Below are positions 47,010 through 57,798 of a DNA stretch of 64,000 nt, piece by piece. Source of the stretch: Solen grandis (taxonomy: Eukaryota > Mollusca > Bivalvia > Adapedonta > Solenidae); NCBI GenBank assembly GCA_021229015.1, contig CM037782.1, forward strand, positions 61,104,387 to 61,168,386. Reading direction: 5' to 3'. Each line of letters opens with the position of its first letter. The stretch's first letter is position 1. The notes beneath the pieces were generated by a model. That model did not search any database and was not told the origin of the DNA. It saw only the letters and a list, made by a program, of their open reading frames with translations. Position numbers and translations under genes: made by a program.

Positions 47010-47975
47010 GTGAGTTAAACTATTCAATAGATCAATAGAACAGTTAGAGTTCCAGGGAACCATTCTACGTGCATACACCTAATCACATTTGCACTAAATC
47101 TTACAATTTTCAAGAAGTAAGGCCTGTCAGATTCAACTTTCGCTTTCTTAATCAAGGTAACATATATCTATAATAATTTTAACATTTTCTTTTAATACAG
47201 AAACAATAACTTAAAAATATATATATAGTGAAATAAGCTCTTTTCGAAATTTGTAAAATATATTTTCATACTTTCTCAACCAGTAAATTATTCTCAATTT
47301 GCTATAACGACCAATGAGGAAAATCTTCAGATTTTTTGAAATAAGTTTCAATTTAACTCATTGCATAGGATGTAGATTTTTTAGGAAGTATAAGCATGTT
47401 TAATTAAAGAATTTAAGTACTTTATGCAATTTAAATAAAAACATATCAATTAAAAGAAATTTATTGCGGATATCCATGCAAATGTAGTCATTGCATTAAA
47501 AAAAAAAAAAAATGATTGGTATTTACTACCTGTAATAACTAACTATTTCAGTAATTGATTTTAACACATTTCACTAAGCATTTCATGATACAAACTTTGT
47601 ATTTTGTAAACCCAAAATATGTCTATCTTCAATGCACGCTAAGATAAGTTCTTGAAGGAGTGTAAAATATCATAATTAACATGTTTATAATTATGTTAAA
47701 AAAGAAAAAAAGTACATACATGAGGTATCATAATAGAAAAGCCGACATCGAGTAAGGGGTAATAATTTTGTATCCAGGTACCGACAACTTTCTACCCAAC
47801 CTGCGGGTACCTAGGTATTCACTTCAGCCCTACATGTAATTATGAAAATTTATTAATGGGCATGACTTTAATGCGGGGATTAAAACACCATTAAAAAAAC
47901 TTTTAAAACTCCTTTAAAATGTTTAAGGTTAAGAGACATTAACAAAAAATATTACTTTTATATTTGGTTGCATAT
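47010..47975. other. Intron, no feature seen
   Basis: AT-rich first-intron sequence of the zinc-ribbon gene, with a short poly-A run near 47498. Confidence 0.5.
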
Positions 47976-47979
47976 GTAT

Positions 47980-48803
47980 CTTGACAAGGGTTATTCAGAT
48001 ATAATCAATATTTTATCTATCGACCTTGACCCTTTACCTATTTTTGCTGAAACTTTTGAAAACTTTAAACTGCCTGTCATTTCTGAACAATTACCAACAG
48101 GGCACTGATATTTCACATGTGAATTCCTTGCGGCAAGACCTTTCCATCAATGTTACACTTGTGGACTTTTAACCTTGACCTTTGAACTTTGACCTATATT
48201 TGAAATGTTTAACTAAAACTTTAACATTGGCCATAACCTATTACTATTTGACATACATCTTTTATATTGGTATGTATATTCATCTTAACAAGGGTTATTC
48301 AGATATACCTCAACATTTTATCTATCGACCTTGACCTTTGACCTTATTCGCCATAACTTTGGACAAGTTTTAAAATAGATATTTCTTTGTCATTTTTCAA
48401 TATCTTTTTTAAAAAACTTTGTATACTGGTTTGTTATCATATGAATCTGTGCAGGTGTGATATAGGTCATGATCTTTAGGCAGATAAAAAAAGAATTTTT
48501 TTTTAAATGTCTTCAAATTTTACATTTTGTGTTGATTATCAAAAACTCAATGGATTATCAATTGTGATTTTTGTTTACATATTTTACATCTTTGTGTTTT
48601 ATACATTCTATTCCATGCATAGGTCAAGGTCATCCTTCAAGGTCAAAGGTCAAATTTAAAGGGTATGGAACTTCAACTTTGCATTTAAAGGCTTACAGTT
48701 TTAGTTGTGATTTTCAAGGTCAACTTTTTTAAATGTTTAACAAAAATATGTAACGTTGGCAAAAACAGACGAGCGTTGGTACCCTCATGCAGCGCTCTTG
48801 TTG
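47980..48803 (+). mobile_element. HINE-like element, family F (partial)
   Basis: Two long monomers of about 306 bp share ACAAGGGTTATTCAGATATA and ATTTTATCTATCGACCTTGA. The 3' terminus is GAGCGTTGGTACCCTCATGC followed by AGCGCTCTTGTT, with GAGCG and CGCTC able to pair. No clear 5' end was found. Confidence 0.5.
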
Positions 48804-49087
48804 GATAAGTGGTATCTGAAATTTTCATGAAAACAGAAAGTTTTCTTGATAATAGCAGATTTCATGAAACTATTTAAGATATCCTGAAACTAGAATAACA
48901 GGTATGTGTAGGCGATAACATGCCAGAATTCCAGTTATGTCACTATTATCAGGTATCATGAAATCTGCATGCATATATTTTCACGTTATCAGATAAATTT
49001 TCATGAAATTTAAGTGGTTAAGTGGTGGCGAGAATATGTCACCATAGTTATACATGTACTTGTCACATTAGAAAAGGTTAATTCCAG

Positions 49088-49280
49088 AACTCGAGGCTTT
49101 TTTTCTGTCTTTATCAGGGGCTGTTCATAGGTGCCTTCCCCTCTGAAAACTTCTTTAAATTCATGAAGTTTTTGCCAAATTTGCAACTTACTCCAGGGTT
49201 TTTCTTTCCCAAATGAAAATATTCCCCCAAAATATGATATTAATTAAGGCCCCTTCCTCAACATCTGAAAAAAGTGCATG
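49088..49280 (+). repeat. Dispersed repeat G, copy 2
   Basis: It matches 1383-1560 (CTTTATCAGGGGCTGTTCAT, AGGTGCCTTCCCCTCT, AAATATTCCCCCAAAATATG). The copy ends about 85 bp before the TTAA-flanked element. Confidence 0.6.
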
Positions 49281-49366
49281 GAATTAAAACATGAGTAAAA
49301 CATTGGGTTCATGTGCTATATACTGTAAGTTAGTACTGGGGAAAATCTAAACAACTTAGCAATTAA

Positions 49367-50973
49367 AGGAATACGCTCGGCTGATAACAACTAGGTTTTA
49401 ATTGAAAGATATTGATGTAAATAAACCAATTTAATTACTCATTTCATTGAATCAATCGTAATAAGAAAGAAATTGCAAGTTAAAGACGTCTATTTACACC
49501 AATTTGCTCCGAGACATGGGCGCAGACATTGTTTACGTCTCGTGGTCTCGCGAGACTTTTTTTCAACAATCGTGACATCACAGACACACTTCCGGTTGCG
49601 TACATACATTGAAATATAGAAGGGAATTACGTGTGTTGTGGAGAAATTGTTTAAAAAATGTTTATTATTTGAATATGATGAAAATATATTATTAAAAGAT
49701 TAAACTATGATCATTTTATTGTTTTCTTACTCGTGAGTGAGAGAGTCTGGAGCCCTCGTCCTATGACCTTTGTATGCAAGAATGGTAATGAATGCAACTT
49801 CTAAAAAAGATTCATTCAGAACTAAGGTGTGAAAGTCCGTATGGTTCGTAATGCACGTAAGTTCATCTAAATTTCCAACAACAAAGTCACTCGATTTGCA
49901 ACATACATTTTCCATATTGGATGGCATCATAACACAGTTATCACACAGACAAAAGTCCTCAGCACATAAATATTCCTCCTCACGTACATCATTGTCTTGA
50001 AGCAGTTGCAGCTCTTCCTCAGTATATTCGGGCTCAAAGTCGTAAGGAACTATACACTCCATTTTAAGAAACATCTTAAAAACTTTATTAAACTTCCTGC
50101 TATAATGATCGAACCATAACTAAAGTCAATACCCCTTGTCACGCAATCATGCACATTCTCACAAACATCGCTATTTTAATTGCGCAAATCATTACAATTT
50201 TTAAACAGTTTTTTAATCAAACATATAAATATATAAAAGGGGCGGTATCATGTAAGTAGAAATCTAATTGCAATGACGGTAACTGTGAAATACTATAGAG
50301 ACGAATCAAAGGGACACCGTGTTGTAATTATGATTAACACACCTAATTACTCGCAATTTAGCAAAATAATGTAAATTATGCTAACTACTTTCTGTATATC
50401 ACAATAACGTGAGCTCATTGCGATACGATATTTTTACTTATATACATTTATTTAAACAGACTTTTTCCGTAAAATAGCATAATATAGATTATTATAATAT
50501 AAAACGTGGATTCAACACTTTTCTTTCATATTTATACAATGCATTTAGTATGTTTGTGGTGATGATTACATGTATACTCTACATGTCCGTTTCAGTAAAA
50601 CGTGCACATCAATTGTCTGTTGACATGGTGACTCGGTCGCACGCTTCGTTTTATGGCCGTGTTTTATGGCCCTGAGGTGCGATTTTATATGACGCTTATT
50701 CTGTTACAAAGACTTGCCAGTGATTTCTTATCCAATCAGTTTAACACCACACAACTTTTCAATAACCGCAGTTGCAAGCATTTCACGGTAAAAATGACAA
50801 AGATGTATTATAGAAATAAAAAATATCGCGGAGCAAATTGGTTTATATGGACGTCTTTAACTTACAATTTCTTTCTTATTACGATTGATTCAATGAAATG
50901 AGAAATTTAATTGGTTTATTTACATCAATATCTTTCAATTGAAACCTAGTTGTAATCAGCCGAGCGTATTCCT
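49367..50973. mobile_element. TTAA-flanked transposon carrying a P2X7 C-terminal-domain ORF
   Basis: TTAA lies immediately on both sides (49363-49366 and 50974-50977). The termini are AGGAATACGCTCGGCTGATA and its inverted partner ending ATCAGCCGAGCGTATTCCT. The inverted repeats extend about 145 bp (49367-49511 and 50829-50973), with only about 8 differences by eye. TTAA duplications with AGG-type ends point to the Kolobok or a related superfamily. The only substantial ORF inside is the P2X7-C-like frame at 49727-50074. No transposase is present, so the element is non-autonomous. It lies in intron 1 of the zinc-ribbon gene. Confidence 0.85.
49727..50074 (-). CDS. P2X7 C-terminal (ballast)-domain-like ORF inside a transposon
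   Basis: The ORF has 115 residues. After an acidic leader (EPEYTEEELQLLQDNDV), a cysteine block FCLCDNCVMMPSNMENVCCK is followed by LTCITNHTDFHTLVLNESFL. This is the order of the zinc-binding cytoplasmic ballast domain of P2X7: CxCxxC, CC, then CIT.H..F....L...L. There is no P2X channel part and no membrane segment. The second half of the domain (the AYRQ...W..G...PSC part) is missing. The frame ends at TAA, but a strong donor GTAAGAA overlaps the last codons (about 49730-49736). A spliced second exon may therefore have existed and been lost. Stand-alone domains of this kind are common in invertebrates. Their function is unknown to me. Whether it helps transposition or is a captured host exon cannot be told here. 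Confidence 0.75.
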   Translation of the reverse strand: MFLKMECIVPYDFEPEYTEEELQLLQDNDVREEEYLCAEDFCLCDNCVMMPSNMENVCCKSSDFVVGNLDELTCITNHTDFHTLVLNESFLEVAFITILAYKGHRTRAPDSLTHE

Positions 50974-51207
50974 TTAATGCTTTTATCACAACCCCTATTA
51001 ATCGCACTCATCGATCGGGATATGGTTCAATGGGTATTTGTGACGTCACAGAAAGGTAAACATGAACAAAGATGGCGGCGACCATAGCCGATCGAAATCG
51101 CAAACTTTAAACAGCTATATCTTCACAAATATAGCGTGTATAAAAGTGAAAGTCATGTCAAAGTGATCTACACTAAAAGGTTTATTGATGGTTAAATTTT
51201 CATTTCA

Positions 51208-51231
51208 GCCGAGCGTATTCCTTTAATCTGC
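51208..51231 (+). repeat. Solo terminus of the TTAA-type element
   Basis: CAGCCGAGCGTATTCCTTTAA repeats the right terminus of the 49367-50973 element, including the TTAA. The 200 bp to its left (CGTCACAGAAAGG, AAGATGGCGGCGACC) differ from that copy. It is therefore the right end of a separate, related insertion whose left end is not seen. Confidence 0.7.
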
Positions 51232-51273
51232 ATTATTGGGAATCTACTTTATGTTGATTCATATTTTTTTTTT

Positions 51274-51483
51274 TAACTCTTACCCTGCTGGAACCGTAAG
51301 TGCTAACCTTTGCCACCAGTAGGGAGCCACACCAGCCTGTACATCCGTGCAGGCTGGCCTGGCTCTTTACTGTTGGCTGACATATACAGGTATTCATCTT
51401 GTTATCCCTAAAAATGATAATGGACAGTTCCAAAAAGGATGCCGGCTAAGTCCATTTGAGAAGTTCAGCAGGCTAAGGGTTAA
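51274..51483. mobile_element. MITE with TTAACYCTTA termini
   Basis: Left TTAACTCTTACCCTGCTGGA and right CAGCAGGCTAAGGGTTAA are inverted repeats with a few mismatches. The interior has further pairing (CCAGCCTG with CAGGCTGG). No ORF. Confidence 0.65.
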
Positions 51484-51640
51484 TACATGTTTTTCCAAGT
51501 GTTCCAAGTGTATTTTATTATAATATTGGATATTGAATATATACATACCTCATTGGTACATTCTATTATTTGCAGCTTTTTTTTGTCCATCATCCTTTAC
51601 TTTTGAAAGAATTCTTTGATCATCTGTTGTATTACTTTAC

Positions 51641-52615
51641 TTTTTTAGCTCACAGGACATTGGGCAATTGGGATCACCCTTCATGGGCGTCAACAATTTT
51701 CTTTAAAAGACATCTCCTCTGAATCCACTGGGTAGAAATTGATGAAACTTGGCTTGAATGATCCTTTGGTGACCCTTCATAAAAGTTGATAAAATAAATT
51801 AGATCCCTGCAGAAATCTGGTTGCCTTGGCAACCAACAGAGTTTTAATTCAGATTAGAAACTTGAAAAATCTTCTCCTCAAAAATCAATGGTCAAAATTT
51901 AATTTCCTTTAGCAAAAATGTTCACCTCATGGCTTGCTACCATAATTGCTAAAATAAAGTTGATCCCTTGAAAAATGTGGCTCCTAAGGAGTTGCCTAGA
52001 TTCCTTATATACTCTATATAGAAAATATTCAAAATTCACCTGTGAAACCAATGGTCAGAATTTAATTTCATTTGGCACAAATGGTCACCTAATGACTGAC
52101 TACCATAATTGCTTAAGTAAAGTTTTGTCTCTTGAAAAATAAGAACCCTATGGGGTCAGCTAGTTTCCTTGTGTACTTTATATAGATAATTTCAAAACTA
52201 TTCTTCTGTGGAATCAATGAATTTAATTTCATTTGGCATAAATGGTCAACTCATGACTGTCTACCATAAATGCTAAAATAAAGTTGATCCCTTGAAAAAT
52301 GAGGCCCCTATGGTGTCGCCTATTTTCTTTATATACTCTATAATAGAAAATTTCAAAAATCAAATTTCTCTTTTAGATCTAATGTTCAGAATGAATTTTG
52401 CATTTATGATAACGTTAAGGTTTCATATTAATTAACACACCTTTTTGATCCCTTGAAAATTGAGGCCTCCAGATGATTGACTTACTTAAAAATTCTTTTT
52501 ATTTGAAACTTGAATCTGGTTGCTGCTTGAAGAAACCAGGTAAATCAGGTAACTTGAATGGATTTAAATAAGCTGATATACTCTGGTAAGCGATGTATGG
52601 CCATATGTTTTTTGT
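51641..52615 (+). mobile_element. HINE-like element, family A copy 6 (decayed)
   Basis: 5' TTTTTTAGCTCAC with a degenerate hairpin, four or five monomers (AATTTAATTTCATTTGGCA, AAAATAAAGTTGATCCCTTG) and a worn 3' end (CTCTGGTAAGCGATGTATGG). Related to the copy at 15491-16818. Confidence 0.6.
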
Positions 52616-53007
52616 TTTTTTTGAAATCCTGACAAATTTCAAATGAAGCACTATGATTGGCTAGTATTTGATTGAAACAGTCAGATTAGCCAATGAAAAC
52701 CAATCTTACTTGCCATGAGGTGGAAACAAAGGCAAAGAAACTAAAGCAAAAACTTGCTTGACTGAATATATATGCAACATCTTCAAACAGGGGAGTCAAC
52801 TTTTGTAACTAAATAAAGTATATGTTCATAAAGTGGGCACATTACTGAAAGTTAATTGCCATTAAATTCCCCTCATCTAGATTAACACATCAATTTACCG
52901 GGCATTAAGATAATTTAATTGCCATTAAAAACCTGTTAGTATAGATATAAATTAAGAAAAAACATGGCTTATTCATGACCATAAATTTTTCATTTAACAC
53001 ATTAGCA

Positions 53008-53577
53008 TTTTTAGCTCACTTGAGCACAACGTGCTCATAGTGAGCTATTGTGATCGCCTTTTGTTTGGCGTCCGGTGTGTGTGCGTGCTTGCGGCGTCAA
53101 CAATTTCGTTTAAACAACATCTCCTCCTAAACCGCTGAATGGATTTTGACCAAACTTCACAGGAATCATCCTTATGATGTCCTCTATCAAAAATGTTCAA
53201 ATTATTTTGATTTGTTAAAAAAGGAGGTCACAGGCATGCTAAAAATAGATTTTAAAAATGCAAACTTAGAAAATCTTTTTACGCAAAACTGCAAGGTTTA
53301 GATATTTGGTGTGTAACATCATCTAACATGGCCTTGTAGACCAGAACCAAGTTTTCAAATCATGGCTCTTGGGTCAAAATTGGTCCCACCCTAGGTGTCA
53401 CTTGATTTCATAGCTATAACCATCAAAATTTGGACCACAGGTTCAGTTTTTGTGTGGAATTACGATATTTTGCTGTACTTCTGCATGGATTTTGTATTCA
53501 GTATGACTGTGTTATAATAGGCAATATGGGTAATATTTCTCAGGTAAGTGATTCAGGGCCATCATGGCCCTCTTGTT
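53008..53577 (+). mobile_element. HINE-like element, family A copy 7
   Basis: 5' TTTTTAGCTCACTTGAGCAC, CGTGCTCATAGTGAGC hairpin partner, two monomers, and a 3' end with CTCAGGTAAGTGATTCAGGG, a GGGCCATCATGGCCC stem and TCTTGTT. It ends about 150 bp before exon 2 of the zinc-ribbon gene. Confidence 0.75.
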
Positions 53578-53723
53578 ATGGCCGAGACTATTCATGGTCA
53601 TTAAATGGATATTTTCATGTATTTTCATGGCATTTTAAATGTGTAACCCATTAATATATGTTTTACCGTTTTAATGGACATTTAATGGAAACTTGCCAGT
53701 ATTGTAATGGCTTGTGATTGCAG

Positions 53724-53805
53724 AAGTGTTAGAGCAACAAAAGATTGAGGAAAAGCAGAAGGGACTTCAGATGCAGATACAGCCAGGAGCCCTACCATCA
53801 CAAGG
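53724..53805 (+). CDS. Zinc-ribbon gene, coding exon 2 (Gln/Lys-rich)
   Basis: An 82-bp exon between GTGATTGCAG and GTGAGA. With one base carried in, it encodes 27 residues plus two bases (VLEQQKIEEKQKGLQMQIQP...). The composition suggests a short charged helix followed by a linker. Incoming phase 1 and outgoing phase 2 fit the neighbouring exons exactly. It is called from splice signals and phase only, since no domain is recognised. Confidence 0.65.
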
Positions 53806-53924
53806 GTGAGAACTACAGATTATTTTCAGCTGTATCGTTTTAGTGGTAGAAATTTAAGCCTGGAACATTATAAAAGCATGCTTTTTCAGGCCTAATTAGT
53901 TTAATTTAAACTTATTTATTTAAC

Positions 53925-54110
53925 GTCAGTTGGGAAACAAGTTCTTACAACTTTTACTAATCCCTCTTGACCGTTCCTGGGTTTGGCCAGCATTTTGCAC
54001 GTGGGAAGGTCATGAAAATTCCTTGCCCCATTGGCCTGCGGGGTTTGAACTTAAACCTTCGAATACACAGTTATATATGTTACTTCTGGACCATGGCACC
54101 CATTTAAAAA
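53925..54110 (-). mobile_element. tRNA-derived SINE family S3 (minus orientation)
   Basis: On the - strand, the head reads GGGTGCCATGGTCCAGAAGT with a B box AAGTTCAAACCCC. The tail (on + AACAAGTTCTTACAACTTTT) recurs at 31826-31950 and near 14104. Confidence 0.5.
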
Positions 54111-54144
54111 AAAGATATTAACAGTAACCATAAGGGTTCAGACT

Positions 54145-54306
54145 TTATTCAGCATATATGGGTAGTTCTAGGACTGGTTTGCCCAATGTCAGGATAATAT
54201 GGCTGAGTGTGGTACTGTAGTGTGGCAGCACTTTATCTGTCTAAAGTAGACTTAGTCTCCATATGCCTTAAATTCTGTCAGCGGGACATAAAACCGAACA
54301 AACAAA
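54145..54306 (+). mobile_element. SINE S1, 5'-truncated
   Basis: S1 body from CAGCATATATGGGTAGTTCT through GTGTGGTACTGTAGTGTGGC to GCGGGACATAAAACCGAACA. Part of the CATGCCACATG block is deleted and the tRNA head is absent. Confidence 0.7.
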
Positions 54307-55175
54307 CTGGCAACATTTAGGGGAGATCTAGGTGTAGTCTTACTCTAAATTGCTTCAATCTCTGCAAAGGGATTGTGTATATATTGAAGACAGGTTCCTC
54401 TTAATTTGGAAATACCTGATAAAATTTTCCCTCAAATTTTATTTCGTCTGCATGAGTTGGTTATTTTTAGCTTGACTTTTCGAAGAATAAGGGAAGCTAT
54501 CCTATGCATTCGCTCAATAGATATGCAAAGTACAATATATGCATTTATCCGAGGTTGGTGTAAATTAAATTGCAGCGTCCATTTGGATTTTGACGTCAAT
54601 GTGTCATAAAAGATTTTGTTGAATGGGGAAAGTCATTAGTTGAAAGAGAGCGGCACAGAGTGGAAGTGGTATTTCTCAGGCTCTTGTATATATATATTGC
54701 ACAGGCCATCTTGGAAGATCTGACTCTTTCAGTTTTCCAAAAAGCTTAACAGACAACAGAAGGTGAACAATTATAATAAATTAAGCTTCAATGGTCTTCG
54801 CTGTGTTCCTCATGTCTGATTCAATTTTAAAGGTATGACTTTTGCAAGCTTCAGTGTGCAACCTTTATTGCAATGGGTTTTGTGGAATTTTGTTAAAAAA
54901 GAGTGACCTTAACCCAGTTTGAAGCATGCTGAGATCAATGAAATATGTAATTCAAGCAGGTGCTGAAATTATATGGACGTCATGAAATTATGGATATTAT
55001 GTGAATCGATAGAAATAAAGTTTGGCTGTTTTGTGGTGTAACTCTTACATTTGTATTCTTTCTAGTTCCTGTTTTATTTGAGTTGTCGTCAATATTTACT
55101 GAACAAGTATTGCATGAATTCATTCCAAACTTGGAACATGGATACCTTATGAGGTGTAAATTGCAAAACCCCTTC
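54307..55175. other. Intron with a family B 5' end remnant
   Basis: At about 54470-54510, TTTTTAGCTTGACTTTTCGA and AGAATAAGGGAAGCTAT match the first 40 bp of family B (10438), but no monomer follows. The remainder shows no feature. Confidence 0.5.
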
Positions 55176-57539
55176 ATGAGGCCTTACTCTGTAAAATGAC
55201 CAGTCTCACCTTGTGACATGAGGCCTTACTCTGTAACATGTACAGTCCCACCTTGTGACATGAGGCTTTACTGTGTAACATGTACAGTCTCACCTTGTGA
55301 CATGAGGCCTTACTCTGTAAAATGACCAGTCTCACCTTGTGACATGAGGCCTTACTCTGTAACATGTACAGTCCCACCTTGTGACATGAGGCTTTACTGT
55401 GTAACATGTACAGTCTCACCTTGTGACATGAGGCCTTACTGTGTAACATGTACAGTCTCACCTTGTGACATGAGGCTTTACTGTGTAACATGTACAGTCC
55501 CACCTTGTGACATGAGGCTTTACTGTGTAACATGTACAGTCTCACCTTGTGACATGAGGCCTTACTGTGTAACATGTACAGTCTCACCTTGTGACATGAG
55601 GCCTTACTGTGTAACATGTACAGTCTCACCTTGTGACATGAGGCCTTACTGTGTAACATGTACAGTCCCACCTTGTGACATGAGGCCTTACTGTGTAACA
55701 TGTACAGTCCCACCTTGTGACATGAGGCCTTACTGTGTAACATGTACAGTCTCACCTTGTGACATGAGGCCTTACTGTGTAACATGTACAGTCCCACCTT
55801 GTAACATGAGGCCTTACTGTGTAACATGTACAGTCCCACCTTGTAACTTGAGGCCTTACTGTGGAACATGTACAGTCTCACCTTGTGACATGAGGCCTTA
55901 CTGTGTAACATGTACAGTCCCACCTTGTGACATGAGGCTTTACTGTGTAACATGTACAGTCTCACCTTGTGACATGAGGCTTTACTGTGTAACATGAGGC
56001 CTTACTGTGGAACATGTACAGTCTCACCTTGTGACATGAGACCTTACTGTGGAACATGTACAGTCCCACCTTGTGACATGAGGCCTTACTGTGTAACATG
56101 TACAGTCTCACCGTGTGACATGAGACCTTACTGTGGAACATGTACAGTCCCTCCTTGTGACATGAGGCCTTACTGTGTAACATGTACAGTCCCACCTTGT
56201 GACATGAGGCTTTACTGTGTAACATGTACAGTCTCACCTTGTGACATGAGGCTTTACTGTGTAACGTGTACAGTCTCACCTTGTGATATGAGGCCTTACT
56301 GTGTAACATGTACAGTCCCACCTTGTGATATGAGGCCTTACTGTGTAACATGTACAGTCTCACCTTGTGACATGAGGCCTTACTGTGTAACATGTACAGT
56401 CTCACCTTGTGACATGAGGCTTTACTGTGTAACATGTACAGTCTCACCTTGTGACATGAGGCCTTACTGTGTAACATGTACAGTCTCACCTTGTGACATG
56501 AGGCCTTACTGTGTAACATGTACAGTCTCACCTTGTGACATGAGGCTTTACTGTGTAACATGTACAGTCTCACCTTGTGACATGAGGCTTTACTGTATAA
56601 CATGTACAGTCCCACCTTGTTACATGAGGCCTTACTGTGTAACATGTACAGTCTCACCTTGTGACATGGGGCCTTACTGTGTAACATGTACAGTCCCACC
56701 TTGTGACATGAGGCCTTACTGTGTAACATGTACAGTCTCACCTTGTGACATGAGGCTTTACTGTGTAACATGTACAGTCTCACCTTGTGACATGAGGCCT
56801 TACTGTGTAACATGTACAGTCTCACCTTGTGACATGAGGCCTTACTGTGTAACATGTACAGTCTCACCTTGTGACATGAGGCTTACTGTGTAACATGTAC
56901 AGTCTCACCTTGTGACATGAGGCTTTACTGTGTAACATGTACAGTCCTCACCTTGTGACATGAGGCCTTACTGTGTAACATGTACAGTCTCACCTTGTGA
57001 CATGAGGCCTTACTGTGTAACATGTACAGTCTCACCTTGTGACATGAGGCCTTACTGTGTAACATGTACAGTCTCACCTTGTGACATGAGGCCTTACTGT
57101 GTAACATGTACAGTCCCACCTTGTGACATGAGGCTTTACTGTGTAACATGTACAGTCTCACCTTGTGACATGAGGCTTTACTGTGTAACATGTACAGTCC
57201 CACCTTGTGACATGAGGCTTTACTCTGTAACATGTACAGTCTCACCTTGTGACACGAGGCCTTACTGTGTAACATGTACAGTCCCACCTTGTGACATGAG
57301 GCTTTACTCTGTAACATGACCAGTCCCACCTTGTGACATGAGGCCTTACTTTGTAACATGTACAGTCCCACCTTGTGACATGAGGCTTTACTCTGTAACA
57401 TGTACAGTCCCACCTTGTGACATGAGGCTTTACTGTGTAACATGTACAGTCTCACCTTGTGACATGAGGCTTTACTGTGTAACATGTACAGTCTCACCTT
57501 GTGACATGAGGCTTTACTGTGTAACATGTACAGTTTCAC
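55176..57539 (+). repeat. 42-bp minisatellite, about 56 copies
   Basis: The unit is GAGGCCTTACTGTGTAACAT followed by GTACAGTCTCACCTTGTGACAT, 42 bp. Common alternatives are GGCC/GGCT, TCTCACC/TCCCACC and CTGTG/CTCTG. Since 42 is a multiple of three and no stop occurs on either strand, long frames appear in both directions. They encode 14-residue repeats (RPYCVTCTVSPCDM on +, LHSKASCHKVRLYM on -). Unit-length errors occur: a short unit near 55990, a one-base loss near 56882 and a one-base gain near 56946. These break the frames, which argues against a protein. The array lies in the intron between exons 2 and 3 of the zinc-ribbon gene. Confidence 0.9.
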
Positions 57540-57689
57540 TTGTTATTCTTGTCGACTCACTGTTTGAAATTGATGAAGTTATAAGAAATGTTTTAATTAT
57601 GTTGCTATGATTTAAAAGTATTGGGAGAAATATTTACCGTTTGATGCATATAATATTTTCTGATGAACAGGATAGCAAGTGATGAACAG
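57540..57689 (+). other. Intron end with duplicated acceptor-like motif
   Basis: GATGAACAG occurs twice (57662-57670 and 57681-57689). Only use of the second keeps the incoming frame open. Use of the first leads to a stop after about 13 codons. Confidence 0.55.
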
Positions 57690-57798
57690 GAGGTGCGGGG
57701 ATGGAGAGACTAGCCAATCGCCGTCCTGTAGGGCCTCCAGCATGAAGAGGGAGGTAATGTCAGAGAAGCAGCCTCTCAAGGAGAAAAGAACAGTGAAG
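57690..57798 (+). CDS. Zinc-ribbon gene, coding exon 3 (Ser/Lys-rich)
   Basis: A 109-bp exon between GATGAACAG and GTACAT. With two bases carried in, it encodes 37 residues (RCGDGETSQSPSCRASSMKR then EVMSEKQPLKEKRTVK) and leaves in phase 0. The end is strongly basic. Joined to the start of the next exon (RKATSGS) it makes KEKRTVKRK, which looks like a nuclear localisation signal (inference). It is supported by splice sites, phase and the absence of stops. Confidence 0.62.

Noticed and set aside
55176..57539. CRISPR-like array
   Set aside because: The 42-bp units are contiguous without unique spacers, there are no cas genes and the genome is animal. It is a minisatellite.
55174..57610. Several long ORFs (up to 301 codons) on both strands encoding 14-residue repeats
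   Set aside because: They result from a stop-free repeat whose length is a multiple of three. Frames break at irregular units, and both strands look equally open.
57671..57689. Upstream acceptor GATGAACAG at 57662-57670 for exon 3
   Set aside because: Its use gives an in-frame stop in the exon. The second copy of the motif keeps the frame open.
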